The notes: generated by a model from the letters alone, not told the origin. Positions 17,323 through 27,131 are shown, counted from the stretch's first letter. The stretch is DNA of 52,648 nucleotides from Gloeocapsopsis crepidinum LEGE 06123 (GCF_015207655.1 NZ_JADEWN010000039.1:1-52648); one strand, 5' to 3'. Made by a program: numbers and translations.

Positions 17323-18858
17323 GTGAAACATCTGTCTGCTACAGAGTTGAAAGTCTCACACAAAATCCCAGTTCCAGATGGTACAACTATAGCCCGACGG
17401 GAAGTCAGTCGTTCCTCGGCTAGCAGTCAGCAAAAGATGAGAAGTAGTAGAAATCAAGCAGCAACTACTAAAACGTCATCTGCACAGCCATCAGCTTCAA
17501 CAACAGCTAGTAGCAATCGTAAATCAGTTGACTTGCCACTGAGTCCACAAGTTATTAATCGTAGTTCTAGGGTAAATCAACCAAATTATACAAATCAAAA
17601 TGGCGTTCAGAATGTAGATGTTAGAGAACCATTCATGCGAGTAACACTACCTCAGGAAGTCAATGAGAAAAAACGCGTTGTTGTGAATAAAGCGTTTCCC
17701 AGCACGAGCACTTACACAGTTATGCCTCGTTCGCACGGGGAAAAACGCACTCATCGCCGCAAAACCACCATCTTGACAAAATCAATACTTTATACGTTCA
17801 GGTTACTCATTTTAGGTGTAGGTGTGGGAGCGATCGCAGGAACGTTGTTATCGGTATTAGATCCTACAAACCGCATTAAAGCAGAAACGCCAACTGCAGA
17901 AACACACTCAGAAGTCACAGAAGTAGCTATAGTTCCAGGCTCAGGGTTGAAGTTAACTCAACAGATGAGTTCGTTGAAAACGACAGTAGAACAGTTAGCC
18001 GCAAAACAAAAAAATTTACTACCAGGAGTCTTTTTCGTTGATTTAGATACTGGTGGTTATTTGGACGTCAATGGTAACACAACTTTTGCTTCTGCCAGCA
18101 TGATTAAAGTACCGATCCTTGTGGCATTTTTTCAAGATGTTGATGCAGGGAAAATTCGCTTGGATGAAAGCCTAACGCTGAAGAAAGAGTTAATTGGCGG
18201 AGGATCGGGCGATATGCAATATAAGCCGCTAGAAACAAAATTTACAGCGTTGGAAACTGCAACCAAGATGATTGTTATCAGCGACAATACAGCAACCAAC
18301 TTGCTGATTGAGCGCATGGGTGGAGTAGCAGCGTTGAATGAGCGGTTTTTGAGTTGGGGTTTGACAGCAACACAAATTCGCAATCTTCTGCCAGATTTGG
18401 AAGGCACAAATACGACAAGTCCTAAAGACTTAGCACATTTAATGGCATTAGTCAACGAAGGAGACTTGATGTCAGTGCGATCGCGCGATCGCTTGCTAGA
18501 TATTATGCAGCGTACAGTAACTAACACTTTGCTACCACGAGGTTTAGGTGAAGGAGCAACAATTGCCCATAAAACTGGTGATATTGGTTCTTTGGTAGGC
18601 GATGTTGGTCTAGTTGATATGCCGAATGGTAAGCGCTATATTGCCGTAGCAATGGTAAAACGTCCTCACAATGATGGTCGCGCTCAAGAGCTAATTCGTC
18701 AAATTTCGCGGGCAGCCTATCAAGAATTTAATAAGCCCAACTTAGAGCAAATTCTACGGACAACACCTTTTGTTACAACTACTCCAGCAGCAAATTCAGC
18801 AGAAACAGGTGTTTCTCCTACTGTAACGCCTGAGACACAGCCATCTACTTCTAACTAA
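17323..18858 (+). CDS. Membrane-anchored class A beta-lactamase-fold serine hydrolase
   Basis: GTG at 17323 was chosen because GAGGAG (17311-17316) sits six bases before it; GTG at 17305 is also in frame. The 511-residue protein has a Ser/Thr/Gln-rich, basic, probably disordered cytoplasmic part (1-150), one membrane helix (about 156-179), and a periplasmic serine beta-lactamase fold with S-x-x-K (SMIK, 259-262), SDN (320-322) and KTG (417-419). The usual ExxxN omega-loop motif is not exact (LEGTNTTSPKD). Many cyanobacterial proteins of this form are annotated as beta-lactamase, but a peptidoglycan-related hydrolase is as likely. A Thr/Pro-rich tail ends the protein. Confidence 0.85.
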   Translation: MKHLSATELKVSHKIPVPDGTTIARREVSRSSASSQQKMRSSRNQAATTKTSSAQPSASTTASSNRKSVDLPLSPQVINRSSRVNQPNYTNQNGVQNVDVREPFMRVTLPQEVNEKKRVVVNKAFPSTSTYTVMPRSHGEKRTHRRKTTILTKSILYTFRLLILGVGVGAIAGTLLSVLDPTNRIKAETPTAETHSEVTEVAIVPGSGLKLTQQMSSLKTTVEQLAAKQKNLLPGVFFVDLDTGGYLDVNGNTTFASASMIKVPILVAFFQDVDAGKIRLDESLTLKKELIGGGSGDMQYKPLETKFTALETATKMIVISDNTATNLLIERMGGVAALNERFLSWGLTATQIRNLLPDLEGTNTTSPKDLAHLMALVNEGDLMSVRSRDRLLDIMQRTVTNTLLPRGLGEGATIAHKTGDIGSLVGDVGLVDMPNGKRYIAVAMVKRPHNDGRAQELIRQISRAAYQEFNKPNLEQILRTTPFVTTTPAANSAETGVSPTVTPETQPSTSN

Positions 18859-18895
18859 CAAAGCAAGATTTCGCTTGTGGCAGATGCTTCCGCAA

Positions 18896-19813
18896 TCAAT
18901 AGACTAAGCTATTTCGCAGTAAAAATCTGCCAGAAAACGTCATAGGAATGCCTATTCCATCTAAAATTGTCTCTCCACTATTTTCTTGTCGCGCATGGAT
19001 GTGAAGATGAGGTTCGGTTGTATTTCCTGAATTTCCTACCTGGGCGATCGGTTGATTTACGCTCACGAATTCTCCTTGATTGACAACGATGGTTCCACTC
19101 ATCAAATGAGCAACTAATATTTCAACGCGATCGCAGGCGATTAGAACATAGTTTCCCGCAGGATGTTGTCGATCTGTTTCTGGTGGAATTAAGTCAGGAA
19201 AACTATTAACAGCATTTATAACTTTTCCTGTACATGGGCTGTAGACAGTGTCCTGAAAGATCGCATATTTTGTTAGTTCTGTTGGGTAAAGTCCATTTGC
19301 TCTAGTGCCAAAGCTATTAAGTTTTACAAGATCCAGTGCATATTGTTGAGCGCGGTCTGTATTGTGGTAGTTGATGATCGAGCTATTTCCACCATGAGCT
19401 ACATAATATGTACCGTCTTTTAATGGGAAAGCAAATTCAACAGGTTTGTTATGAAAAGAAAAGCCTTGCAAAATCAGAAAACTGAGATTAGCAAATATTA
19501 TTATGATAAAACAGTTAACACCTAAAGAAAATAAAGATTGATATTTTTTTATTGGATAAAAGGGCAAATGTCGAACTTTTTTATATGACCTAAGTACTGC
19601 TATGAAAAATAGAATGATAAGAATAAATCTTAAGTAGTAACTTAACCAATCCCATCGTCCTGAGAAGAAAATATAAATAGTGTAAAGCGTATCTACTAAT
19701 ATATTGAGTAACCAATCAAGCTTACTTTTGGCTTCACCCCTCCACAACCAAGAGAGAAAAATAGTAGGAAGGAGGAGATGGGTAATTAAAAGCAATCCTA
19801 TTTCAATCAGCAT
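18896..19813 (-). CDS. Membrane-bound M23-like peptidase with altered first zinc ligand
   Basis: The 305-residue protein starts at ATG 19813 (an in-frame TTG at 19855 is less likely). About four hydrophobic segments fill the first 120 residues. A periplasmic M23/LytM-like domain follows (about 140-300), with the two C-terminal zinc-site motifs intact: HLMSG and PHLHIHA. In the first motif, H-x3-D of active enzymes, I read QYALD, with Gln in place of His. It is therefore either a degenerate M23 domain or one with a ligand from elsewhere, such as the nearby NYHN. It may regulate another hydrolase and not cut itself. It is divergent from the next gene. Confidence 0.8.
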   Translation of the reverse strand: MLIEIGLLLITHLLLPTIFLSWLWRGEAKSKLDWLLNILVDTLYTIYIFFSGRWDWLSYYLRFILIILFFIAVLRSYKKVRHLPFYPIKKYQSLFSLGVNCFIIIIFANLSFLILQGFSFHNKPVEFAFPLKDGTYYVAHGGNSSIINYHNTDRAQQYALDLVKLNSFGTRANGLYPTELTKYAIFQDTVYSPCTGKVINAVNSFPDLIPPETDRQHPAGNYVLIACDRVEILVAHLMSGTIVVNQGEFVSVNQPIAQVGNSGNTTEPHLHIHARQENSGETILDGIGIPMTFSGRFLLRNSLVY

Positions 19814-19866
19814 GTTACTTGAACAGTAATTCTGCACTTTTATTACTTGAGACAAAGGAGCAACAG

Positions 19867-20673
19867 ATGTTCAATGAGTTAAAAGTTGCTTATCTTCTTT
19901 CGCTTATTATTGCGGTCTTGACCTTTGTTGCAGCTGTGGGTGGGCTTGTTCTTCCAGATCTCTATCGGGACAATCTATTTGTTACTTCTGGATGGTTTGG
20001 AAATGACTTGGTGACGCTTGTCGTCGCATTCCCTATTCTAATTATCGCTTTAATACTGTCAGCACGAGGTTCACAGCGGGCACAACTCGTGTGGTTAGGA
20101 ATGCTGAATTACACGCTTTACAATTTCGCTTTTTATTTATTTGGCGCAGCTTACAATCGTTTTTTCCTCATTTACGCGGCACTATTTACACTATCAATTT
20201 TTGCGCTGATCTTTGGGCTAGTAGGACTTGATGTTAAAGAAATTAGTCAGAAATTCGGTGCTAAAACACCAGTGAAATTGATTAGTGCTTATATGTTGTT
20301 TGTTGCGATCGCCCTTGGTGGATTTTGGATTTCGCAGGCAGTGAATTTCATTTCCACTGGGCAAGTTCCCCAGATAATTGTCACAGTAAATGGCTCTACT
20401 AATGTTATTGCGGCTTTGGATTTATCAATGGTAGTGTCAATATTTCTCTTAAGTGCAATCTGGCTATGGCAACGCCAGCCCTGGGGTTATGTGCTGGGAA
20501 CCATTGCCAATATCAAAGGTGCTGTTTATACGTTAGCATTGACTGCCGCTACGATATCTGCTGCTTCTTCTGGTGTCGCAGATACGACGTTAGTTCCTTT
20601 ATGGGGGTTTTTGTCACTAGGTAGCCTGATAGCAAGCTTATTCTTGCTCAGATTCCGCTCTAATAGTTATTAG
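19867..20673 (+). CDS. Polytopic membrane protein of unknown function
   Basis: The 268-residue protein has about seven or eight hydrophobic segments and no domain that I recognise. ATG 19867 was chosen because AAAGGAG lies six bases upstream; the frame is open back to 19819. Short loops carry conserved-looking motifs such as GMLNYTLYNFAFYLFGAAYN and WLWQRQPWGYVLGTIANIKGA. It is divergent from the M23-like gene, 53 bases apart, so the two may share a control region. No enzymatic motif is visible. Confidence 0.82.
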   Translation: MFNELKVAYLLSLIIAVLTFVAAVGGLVLPDLYRDNLFVTSGWFGNDLVTLVVAFPILIIALILSARGSQRAQLVWLGMLNYTLYNFAFYLFGAAYNRFFLIYAALFTLSIFALIFGLVGLDVKEISQKFGAKTPVKLISAYMLFVAIALGGFWISQAVNFISTGQVPQIIVTVNGSTNVIAALDLSMVVSIFLLSAIWLWQRQPWGYVLGTIANIKGAVYTLALTAATISAASSGVADTTLVPLWGFLSLGSLIASLFLLRFRSNSY

Positions 20674-20708
20674 CTTAAGGCGGTATATTGCACAAAACCA
20701 CCAAACTA

Positions 20709-21722
20709 CTAAGTGACTTGTTGTGGTGTATCAACAGTATCTAAAACAGACCAGATGTACTGTAGCAGTGGTTCTAATCCTTGATGAGTAGCAGCAGAAA
20801 TGAGATAAGGGTTACTACCATGATGCTGTGTAAGTTTCTGAGAAATTGCTCTGAGTGTATCTTCGTCAATAGCATCAATCTTATTCAACGCCAAAATTTG
20901 TGGGCGATCGGGTAGTCCGCGTCCGTAAGCGTGTAACTCTTGCTGAATCGTTTGATAATCAGTAACAGGATCAGCAGCAGTAACGTCAACTAAATGCAGT
21001 AGCACGCGAGTACGTTCGATATGACGTAAAAAATCATGTCCTAACCCTGCCCCCTGATGCGCGCCAGCAATTAAACCTGGAATATCAGCAAAAACTGTGC
21101 CATCACCTGTTGGTTTACGAACGACACCCAAATTAGGGATAAGCGTTGTAAAGGGATAATCAGCTACTTTGGGACGGGCTGCGGAAAGGGCAGCAATTAA
21201 CGTTGATTTACCGGCGTTGGGAAGTCCAATAATTCCAACTTCAGCTAGTAACTTTAACTCAAGACGCAGCAAACGTTTTTCTCCAGGTAAACCTGGAAGC
21301 GCATACTCAGGGGCACGGTTGCGGTTGCTCAAGAAATACTTATTACCTAATCCACCTTTACCACCTGCAGCGACACACAACGTTTGTCCTGGCACAATTA
21401 AATCGCCTAAGAGTTCGTTTGTTTCTGCATCGTAAATGACCGTACCGCAAGGAACTTCAATAATGCGATCGCTTCCTGAAGCCCCTGTCCGATTATTTGG
21501 TCCACCACGCGAACCATTTTCAGCTTGGAAACGGTGTGCATATCGAAAGTCTAGTAGAGTTTGTAGATTTTCCGCTGCAACTAAAACAACTGAACCACCA
21601 TTTCCCCCATTGCCCCCAGAAGGTCCCCCTGCTGGCACGTATTTTTCACGACGGAAGGCTACAATTCCATCACCTCCTGAACCTGCTTCAACTTCAACTT
21701 CTGCTTGATCGATAAATTGCAT
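20709..21722 (-). CDS. obgE: Ribosome-assembly GTPase Obg
   Basis: Obg is an essential GTPase in late 50S assembly and stress signalling. The 337-residue protein has the glycine-rich Obg fold (1-158; [30 protein letters not shown]) and a G domain with G1 GLPNAGKST, the TT switch in [12 protein letters not shown]3 DIPGLI and G4 NKID. It lacks the C-terminal OCT domain found in some bacteria, as usual in cyanobacteria. Spacing suggests the TerB/Mo-nitro_C gene upstream is separate, with heptamer repeats in the 107-base gap. Confidence 0.96.
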   Translation of the reverse strand: MQFIDQAEVEVEAGSGGDGIVAFRREKYVPAGGPSGGNGGNGGSVVLVAAENLQTLLDFRYAHRFQAENGSRGGPNNRTGASGSDRIIEVPCGTVIYDAETNELLGDLIVPGQTLCVAAGGKGGLGNKYFLSNRNRAPEYALPGLPGEKRLLRLELKLLAEVGIIGLPNAGKSTLIAALSAARPKVADYPFTTLIPNLGVVRKPTGDGTVFADIPGLIAGAHQGAGLGHDFLRHIERTRVLLHLVDVTAADPVTDYQTIQQELHAYGRGLPDRPQILALNKIDAIDEDTLRAISQKLTQHHGSNPYLISAATHQGLEPLLQYIWSVLDTVDTPQQVT

Positions 21723-21728
21723 AGTTTT

Positions 21729-21822
21729 TGGGAATGGGTAATAGGTAACGGGGAATGGGTAATGGGTAATTGCTAGAGGATGTTCTTGCCAATGACCGAT
21801 TACCAGTTACCAGTTACCAATG
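21729..21822. repeat. GGTAATGG / TACCAGT heptamer repeats
   Basis: GGGAATGGGTAATAGG-type units (21729-21772) are followed by ACCGATTACCAGTTACCAG units (21790-21822), roughly their reverse complement, so the transcript could fold back. They fill most of the gap between obgE and the next gene. Confidence 0.65.
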
Positions 21823-21829
21823 TTAATGA

Positions 21830-22504
21830 CTAACAATATTCTGTGACATCTTCATGACACTCATCAGCAAGATAGGACAATGCACGAAAGCGTAATCCGA
21901 CAAGTTGCTCATAAAGCGGGTTGAGCTTACACAGAGGGGGAATGTGGACAACTTTCTTGCCAAAGAGTTTAACATCGCGCTCAAACGGGCACTGGGGTGG
22001 AATCATTTTACACAAGAAGCGGGCAACTTTAGGATCGTGAATATCGAGTCCATCAAGCCAATCACGCACAGGATGCAAGACATCGATCTGTGTTTGTTCG
22101 GTGGTTAGTAAAGACGTTGCATCGACATCTGCGGGAAGATCGCATAACGTTTGACGCAAAGCAACAAGTGCCGTTTCTTGTAACTCTAAAGCTTGGCAGA
22201 ATTGATGAATAATTTCATCTTCGACCGAGGAGTAAGTACCATCGGCGATCGCTACCATCACAGCAGTCCGTAAGAAATTTTCTGCCGCAGTTGGATCGTC
22301 TTTTAAAACAGCGGCTAACTCTTCTGGGGTAATTTTTTCAAAGGATTCTAGTTTTGAATCAATAGTAAGCTCTTGAGTTAAAGCAGTAATGAGTTCTTGC
22401 TCTTGGGGATCGAAGTCACCATCCGCCCAAGCGATTGAGAGTAATCCTCGTAACCAAGCTACGATCTGTTCGTTAGTGTAAGGAGATTTGACAACGCTTG
22501 TCAT
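21830..22504 (-). CDS. TerB-like / Mo-nitro_C domain protein
   Basis: The 224-residue protein joins an N-terminal TerB-like helical domain (about 8-120, with ADGDFDPQEQELI and IADGTYSSVEDEII, acidic repeats that could bind metal) to a C-terminal domain matching the so-called Mo-dependent nitrogenase C-terminal family (about 140-224, LHPVRDWLDGLDIHDPKVA then CKMIPPQCPFERDV). Despite the name, that domain is widespread in non-diazotrophic cyanobacteria, and this is not evidence of nitrogen fixation. Several cysteines (CKMIPPQCP, CKLNP) could bind a metal. Role unknown. Confidence 0.82.
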   Translation of the reverse strand: MTSVVKSPYTNEQIVAWLRGLLSIAWADGDFDPQEQELITALTQELTIDSKLESFEKITPEELAAVLKDDPTAAENFLRTAVMVAIADGTYSSVEDEIIHQFCQALELQETALVALRQTLCDLPADVDATSLLTTEQTQIDVLHPVRDWLDGLDIHDPKVARFLCKMIPPQCPFERDVKLFGKKVVHIPPLCKLNPLYEQLVGLRFRALSYLADECHEDVTEYC

Positions 22505-22608
22505 CGTATCAATACTTATAAATAATTTTCCGAGACTATCCTAGCGCTGGTAGTAGCCTAGCTGGCTGTAAACTAGAAAACCGAGTTGCTGATAATAGGC
22601 ATAAATTT

Positions 22609-22977
22609 GTGACGCTACCAGAGTTTGGATTATTTCTCATTTCGATCCTAGCGAGTGTGGCTGGGCAATGGCTGCTCAAAGCAGGCGCTGTAAAACTAGG
22701 CAGAGTAGATGCGAATAATTTTGTTAGCCATGTGTTGGAGATGATTACGATTCCAGAATTACTTGCTGGATTAACGTGTTACGCTTTAGGCGCGATCGTC
22801 TATATTTTAGTGCTGACTCGCGTTAAACTCAGCATTGCTGGTCCGGCGGTGGCTTTGGTATATGTCTTTTCGCTGCTGATTGGATATTTTGTCTTTCGAG
22901 AAGCGATTCCTTTAAGCCGAGTAGTTGGGTTAGGACTCATTATCTGTGGTGTCATTCTCGTTATTTGGAAAAGTTAA
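22609..22977 (+). CDS. Small EamA/SMR-type membrane transporter
   Basis: The 122-residue protein has four hydrophobic segments, the size and topology of small multidrug resistance or half-size EamA proteins, and the family-like GQWLLKAGA near the N-terminus and GVILVIWKS at the end. Cyanobacterial members are probably lipid- or metabolite-linked transporters that act as dimers; the substrate is unknown. The start is GTG at 22609. Its last four bases overlap the end of the convergent GT4 gene, so it borders the polysaccharide locus. Confidence 0.8.
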   Translation: MTLPEFGLFLISILASVAGQWLLKAGAVKLGRVDANNFVSHVLEMITIPELLAGLTCYALGAIVYILVLTRVKLSIAGPAVALVYVFSLLIGYFVFREAIPLSRVVGLGLIICGVILVIWKS

Positions 22978-24035
22978 AGATAGCGAGATAATACATCAAC
23001 AGTCGATTGCCCAGTTTTTGCCCAACTGAAATTATTTGCTCTTGTACGACTCAGTTTTGAAAGTTGTGATCGCAATCCAGATTCCGTTGCAATTGCTTGC
23101 ATTGCGGCAGTGATTTGTGCAACGTTATGAGGATCGACTAACAGCGCGGCGTCTCCTGCAACTTCGGGTAATGAAGAAATATTCGAGGTAATGACTGGAG
23201 TTCCACACGCCATAGCTTCTAATACAGGTAGCCCAAAGCCTTCCCACAAGCTAGGAAACACAAGTGCGATCGCTTGATTGATAATTGTCGGCAAATCTTG
23301 ATATTTTACATAGTCGAGAATTTTAATGCGATCGCTGATATTGAGTTCGGCGGCGGCTGTTTGTAGTGCAGGAGTGTAGCGAGGATCGAACGGTCCTGCT
23401 AACCATAGTTCATAATCGCATGGCAATGCCGCAAAAGCAGTAATTACTCGATGTAAGTTTTTGTAGGGATCGTGGCGTCCAATGTAGAGGAAGTAGTTAC
23501 TCGTCGGTAAATCAAGAAAGCGAAAATGATTGACGTCATGCGCTAGCAGAATTGGGGTAATCTTATTTGCACTAATACCAAAAAAGTCTGTGATGTCTTT
23601 AGCTGTGGCTTGGGAGATGCAGAGAATATGTTCAGCTTGCTTTAAGACTTGTGGGACGTAGTAACGGAAGTAGGATGTTAGAGGAGAACGATTAGGAAAA
23701 TGCAGTGGAATCAGGTCGTTAACATTAACGATGTAACGGCATTGAGTATATAAAGGTGCTTCTGGAATTGGAGAGAACAGAAGATGCGATCGCAGTTTTT
23801 TGTAAATTTGTGGCAGTTGAAACTGTGTCCATGATAAGCGACGAATATGACCGCGCAAACCTTGCTCTGCAGTTTGATTGGAAGGAATTATATAGCAATT
23901 ATGTGCAGTAATTTGCTGAGTAACGAGCAATGTATGATCAATTTGCAAATGAGGGATAAGATTTAATGCATAAGTACTTGTTCCAGTAGGGCGACTTAGC
24001 AAATAGGATAAATTTATGATTAATTTTCCTGGCAT
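22974..24035 (-). CDS. GT4-family glycosyltransferase
   Basis: The 353-residue protein has the GT-B fold of family 4: an N-terminal acceptor domain with [10 protein letters not shown], and a C-terminal nucleotide-sugar domain with [15 protein letters not shown] and the E-x7-E element in [19 protein letters not shown]. It transfers a sugar with retained configuration, probably mannose, glucose or a dTDP-sugar. ATG 24035 was chosen over the upstream TTG at 24053; it lies eight bases after the stop of the preceding GT2. It is the last gene of the polysaccharide operon. Confidence 0.9.
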   Translation of the reverse strand: MPGKLIINLSYLLSRPTGTSTYALNLIPHLQIDHTLLVTQQITAHNCYIIPSNQTAEQGLRGHIRRLSWTQFQLPQIYKKLRSHLLFSPIPEAPLYTQCRYIVNVNDLIPLHFPNRSPLTSYFRYYVPQVLKQAEHILCISQATAKDITDFFGISANKITPILLAHDVNHFRFLDLPTSNYFLYIGRHDPYKNLHRVITAFAALPCDYELWLAGPFDPRYTPALQTAAAELNISDRIKILDYVKYQDLPTIINQAIALVFPSLWEGFGLPVLEAMACGTPVITSNISSLPEVAGDAALLVDPHNVAQITAAMQAIATESGLRSQLSKLSRTRANNFSWAKTGQSTVDVLSRYL

Positions 24036-24043
24036 TACATTTA

Positions 24044-24913
24044 TCAATCGCAATTTATTTTAAGTGGATATTTCTTAAAGTTTAATATTAGCAAGATAAT
24101 TTTTAGGTATTTCTTTTTTATTGTTGCTCTTATCAAGAACTTACTTGTTAGATAGATTCTAAGCAATATTTGCTCCCATAAAGGTCGGTGCTTTTGATAG
24201 TAATAAATTTGACTGCGTCGATATTCAACAGTCATTAAATCAGAAATATTTCGAGATGAATAACCCCTAATATGAACTAAAGACACTTGAGGTGCATAAA
24301 TTATTTTCCATCCTTGCTCTTTCACTCGAAGGCACAAATCAACATCCTCAAAATACATAAAAAATCTTTCGTCAAAACCTCCTACTAACTTAAAGATTTT
24401 CTTTCTAATGAAGAAAGCTGCACCAGTGACAAAGCTTACTTCGCTTTGAGTGCTTATATTTTCCTCATCCAGATTATTTTTACTTTTTATAAGAAACTCT
24501 TGCCAAATACTTAATACTGAATGGTTTGAAGACTGTAGCGTTCCATCAAAGTTTAAAATTTTTGGACCAACAACTCCAAACTTTGGTTCTTTTTCTAACA
24601 ATTCGACTAGAGGGAATAATATATCATCTTTTATTAAAGTATCAGGATTTAAGAATAGTAGAAATTCACCTTGAGCTAGATTTGCACCTGCATTGCTTCC
24701 TGCACCAAACCCCGTATTTTCTTGTTTATGAATAGTGAGTTGAGGAAAATTCTGTTTGACTAAAGCGACGCTACCATCTGTAGAGCAGTTATCGACTATG
24801 ATGATTTCATATCTAATACTCTGTATGTATCTCTGTATTGACTTTAAGCAATTTACTAATACTTCTCCAGCATTATAATTAACAATAATGATAGAAACTC
24901 TTACTTGTTCCAT
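24044..24913 (-). CDS. GT2 glycosyltransferase, rhamnosyltransferase-like
   Basis: The 289-residue protein starts at ATG 24913 (an in-frame TTG is at 24958), directly before VRVSIIIVNYN. Its GT-A fold has the donor-site acidics EIIIVDNCSTDGS and LFLNPDT, a metal-site equivalent, and GGFDERFFMYFEDVDLCLR, which resembles WbbL-like rhamnosyltransferases using dTDP-rhamnose. The adjacent rfbA, rfbD and rfbC support that donor. The C-terminus is basic and hydrophobic. The gene is noticeably AT-rich compared with the housekeeping genes, suggesting acquisition. Confidence 0.88.
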   Translation of the reverse strand: MEQVRVSIIIVNYNAGEVLVNCLKSIQRYIQSIRYEIIIVDNCSTDGSVALVKQNFPQLTIHKQENTGFGAGSNAGANLAQGEFLLFLNPDTLIKDDILFPLVELLEKEPKFGVVGPKILNFDGTLQSSNHSVLSIWQEFLIKSKNNLDEENISTQSEVSFVTGAAFFIRKKIFKLVGGFDERFFMYFEDVDLCLRVKEQGWKIIYAPQVSLVHIRGYSSRNISDLMTVEYRRSQIYYYQKHRPLWEQILLRIYLTSKFLIRATIKKKYLKIILLILNFKKYPLKINCD

Positions 24914-24985
24914 TATGATTGGACTAAAATCATATTCTGCTGAGATATCCGCGTTCAATATAATGTGAATTTACCGAAATACTCG

Positions 24986-26062
24986 CTACGCTAGTTCAAT
25001 TTGGCAATCATCACCAATGAGAAAGCGCAAAGCTTTAGGACGTCTTGCGGCTACTGTCAGTTGAGCACATTGTCCAATGACACTATCAATAATTCGTTGA
25101 TGAATTCGATCAATTCTTGCCCCTTGTAGAACAACGCTGTGTTCAATGTCCGTTTCAATAATCGTTGCTTGATCGGCAATACTACTGTAGGGACCAATAA
25201 AACAGTTTTCTAAATAGCAGTTACTACCAATGATGACTGGACCGCGTATTGTACAGTTAATGACTTTAGAACCAGAACCAATTTGTACGCGCCCAATAAC
25301 TTGACTATGTGCATCTACTTCGCCAAGATTGGAAGTTTTAAGGTAAGTATCGAGAATCAGGCGATTAGCTTCTAAGAGATCGTCTTTTTTTCCTGTATCT
25401 AACCACCAGCCTTCAAGTTGACAAGCTGAGACTTGTTTTTGCTGATCGATTAAGCATTGAATTGCATCAGTAATTTCTAATTCTCCTCGTGCAGAAGGTT
25501 GAATGCAAGCGATCGCTTCATGAATTGTGTGAGAAAAAAAGTAAACACCGACTAAAGCAAGGTTTGAAGGGGGAACTTGTGGCTTTTCGATTAACTCTAA
25601 AACGCGCCCGTATTCATCGACTTTAGCAACACCAAATGCACTAGGATTCGCTACTGGACGCAGTAAAATTAAAGCATCATGTTGCTTTTGAGTAAATTGC
25701 TGAAGAAAGTAGCTTAAGTCTCCTTGCTGAATTAAGTTATCACCCAGGTACATGATAAAGGGGTCATCCTTTAAAAAAGACTGGGCAATTTGAACTGCGT
25801 GGGCAAGACCAGCAGGTTTATCTTGCAGGATATATGTAATATTGGCACCAAAGCGATCGCCGGTTCCTGTTTTATTTTTGACCTCGCGCCCCGTTTCTGG
25901 ACTAATAACAATACCTATATCAGTAATTCCGGTAGCAACGATTTCTTCGATACCGTACCAAAGAATTGGTTTATTGGCGACAGGTACAAGTTGCTTTGCG
26001 CCAGTATAAGTCAGAGGACGCAAGCGTGTCCCTTTACCGCCGGAGAGAATCAGCGCTTTCAT
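24986..26062 (-). CDS. rfbA: Glucose-1-phosphate thymidylyltransferase, long form (RfbA-like)
   Basis: It makes dTDP-glucose from dTTP and glucose-1-phosphate, the first step of dTDP-rhamnose synthesis. The 358-residue enzyme has the nucleotidyltransferase signature LSGGKGTRLRPLTYTGAKQL (6-25), YLGDNL and FGVAKVDEYGRVLELIEKP. A C-terminal left-handed beta-helix part (about 240-358) makes it the long StrD-like type rather than the 290-residue RmlA. It overlaps the start of rfbD by 29 bases, so the two are translationally linked. Confidence 0.92.
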   Translation of the reverse strand: MKALILSGGKGTRLRPLTYTGAKQLVPVANKPILWYGIEEIVATGITDIGIVISPETGREVKNKTGTGDRFGANITYILQDKPAGLAHAVQIAQSFLKDDPFIMYLGDNLIQQGDLSYFLQQFTQKQHDALILLRPVANPSAFGVAKVDEYGRVLELIEKPQVPPSNLALVGVYFFSHTIHEAIACIQPSARGELEITDAIQCLIDQQKQVSACQLEGWWLDTGKKDDLLEANRLILDTYLKTSNLGEVDAHSQVIGRVQIGSGSKVINCTIRGPVIIGSNCYLENCFIGPYSSIADQATIIETDIEHSVVLQGARIDRIHQRIIDSVIGQCAQLTVAARRPKALRFLIGDDCQIELA

Positions 26063-26933
26063 AACTATTCGTGTAAAGTTCTGCCAGCATTTTCCTAAGT
26101 CCTTGTCGCCAGTGAGGCGATGGAGTTCCCAAAACTTTGGTTATTTTCCCACACGCGAGAACCGAATAAGCAGGTCGTTGCGCCAAAGTAGGATACTCGG
26201 GGGTAGTAATAGGAATTACGCGCTGGATTTTGAGAGGAATTAATTGCTGGGCTTCTTCAAAAATCGCGATCGCAAAATCGTACCAGCTAGCAACACCACT
26301 GTTGGTATAGTGATAAATTCCAGTTGGATTATTGAGTTCAAGTAATTGGGCGATCGCACGGGTAATATCGCCTGTCCAAGTCGGACTCCCAATTTGATCT
26401 GCAACTACACGAATTTCTTCGCGTTCTGTACCCAGTCGCAGCATAGTTTTGACAAAGTTGTTACCGTAGCTACCGTATACCCAAGCTGTCCGGAGAATGA
26501 TGTATTGATTGCAGTTATTTTGAACTGCTTGTTCGCCACTGAGTTTTGATCGTCCGTAAGCCCCTAAGGGATTTGTCGCATCGATTTCTTGGTACGGGTG
26601 ACTTTGACGACCATCAAATACGTAATCTGTAGAAATATGAATGAGGTGTGAATTGAATTGTTGTGCTTCTGCGGCTAAGATACCAGGTGCGATCGCATTA
26701 ATTATAGTTGCGAGTTCTGGTTCAGTTTCAGCTTTGTCTACCGCTGTATATGCCGCAGTATTGATAATAATCTGAGGTTGGACTTTGTGGATAATTTGAC
26801 GCAGGCTATCAGGTTGTGTCAAGTCAATTGTAGGGCGTCCTACCGCAGTAACATCTGCTACGGGTGCGAGGTAGCGTTGCAGTTCTTGACCTAATTGCCC
26901 TGTGTTACCAATCAGTAAAATTGACCGTCTCAT
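26034..26933 (-). CDS. rfbD: dTDP-4-dehydrorhamnose reductase
   Basis: This short-chain dehydrogenase does the last step of dTDP-L-rhamnose synthesis with NAD(P)H. The 299-residue protein has the Rossmann motif GNTGQLGQEL (9-18), the N-T-A-A-Y-T-A-V-D-K motif, and the catalytic S-T-D-Y-V-F-D and Y-x3-K (YGRSKLSGEQ). Its 3' end overlaps rfbA by 29 bases. A 198-base gap with hairpin repeats separates it from rfbC upstream. Confidence 0.95.
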   Translation of the reverse strand: MRRSILLIGNTGQLGQELQRYLAPVADVTAVGRPTIDLTQPDSLRQIIHKVQPQIIINTAAYTAVDKAETEPELATIINAIAPGILAAEAQQFNSHLIHISTDYVFDGRQSHPYQEIDATNPLGAYGRSKLSGEQAVQNNCNQYIILRTAWVYGSYGNNFVKTMLRLGTEREEIRVVADQIGSPTWTGDITRAIAQLLELNNPTGIYHYTNSGVASWYDFAIAIFEEAQQLIPLKIQRVIPITTPEYPTLAQRPAYSVLACGKITKVLGTPSPHWRQGLRKMLAELYTNSYESADSLRR

Positions 26934-26994
26934 GCAGTTAATTTAAAACAGTCTTGCCATGCGGATATCATAGCGGATTGTGTGGGAACTTATT

Positions 26995-27109
26995 GTGAGC
27001 CTGGCGAATAAATTCGCGGCTCAATAGACTAAGTCCACCTCCGTGGACTAACAAAAGCAGCATAAGCCTATGAAGATAGGTTTTGTTTGTGTAGCTGTGG
27101 TTTCAACCG
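26995..27109. repeat. Paired-hairpin repeat, copy A (two divergent units)
   Basis: Two units lie head to head. The minus-strand unit (26995-27049) has stem 1 AGTCCAC/GTGGACT (27032-27049) and stem 2 GCGAAT/ATTCGC (27004-27017) closed by GAGCC/GGCTC. The plus-strand unit has stem 1 AGCCTAT/ATAGGTT (27065-27082) and stem 2 GGTT/AACC (99-108 of the 27000s). A spacer ending in TAGC or GAGCC joins the stems. Related copies are at 37950-38046, 38124-38243 and 40782-40894. It lies between rfbD and rfbC. Confidence 0.75.
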
Positions 27110-27131
27110 AATCAGCTTTTTTCTGACTCTA

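Noticed and set aside
17323-18858. Antibiotic-resistance beta-lactamase
   Set aside because: The SxxK, SDN and KTG motifs are present, but the omega-loop ExxxN is not exact and a membrane-anchored form with long disordered parts is common in cyanobacteria; resistance is not supported.
21830-22504. Nitrogenase-related gene, implying nitrogen fixation
   Set aside because: Only the domain name mentions nitrogenase; the domain occurs widely in cyanobacteria that do not fix nitrogen, and no nif genes are here.
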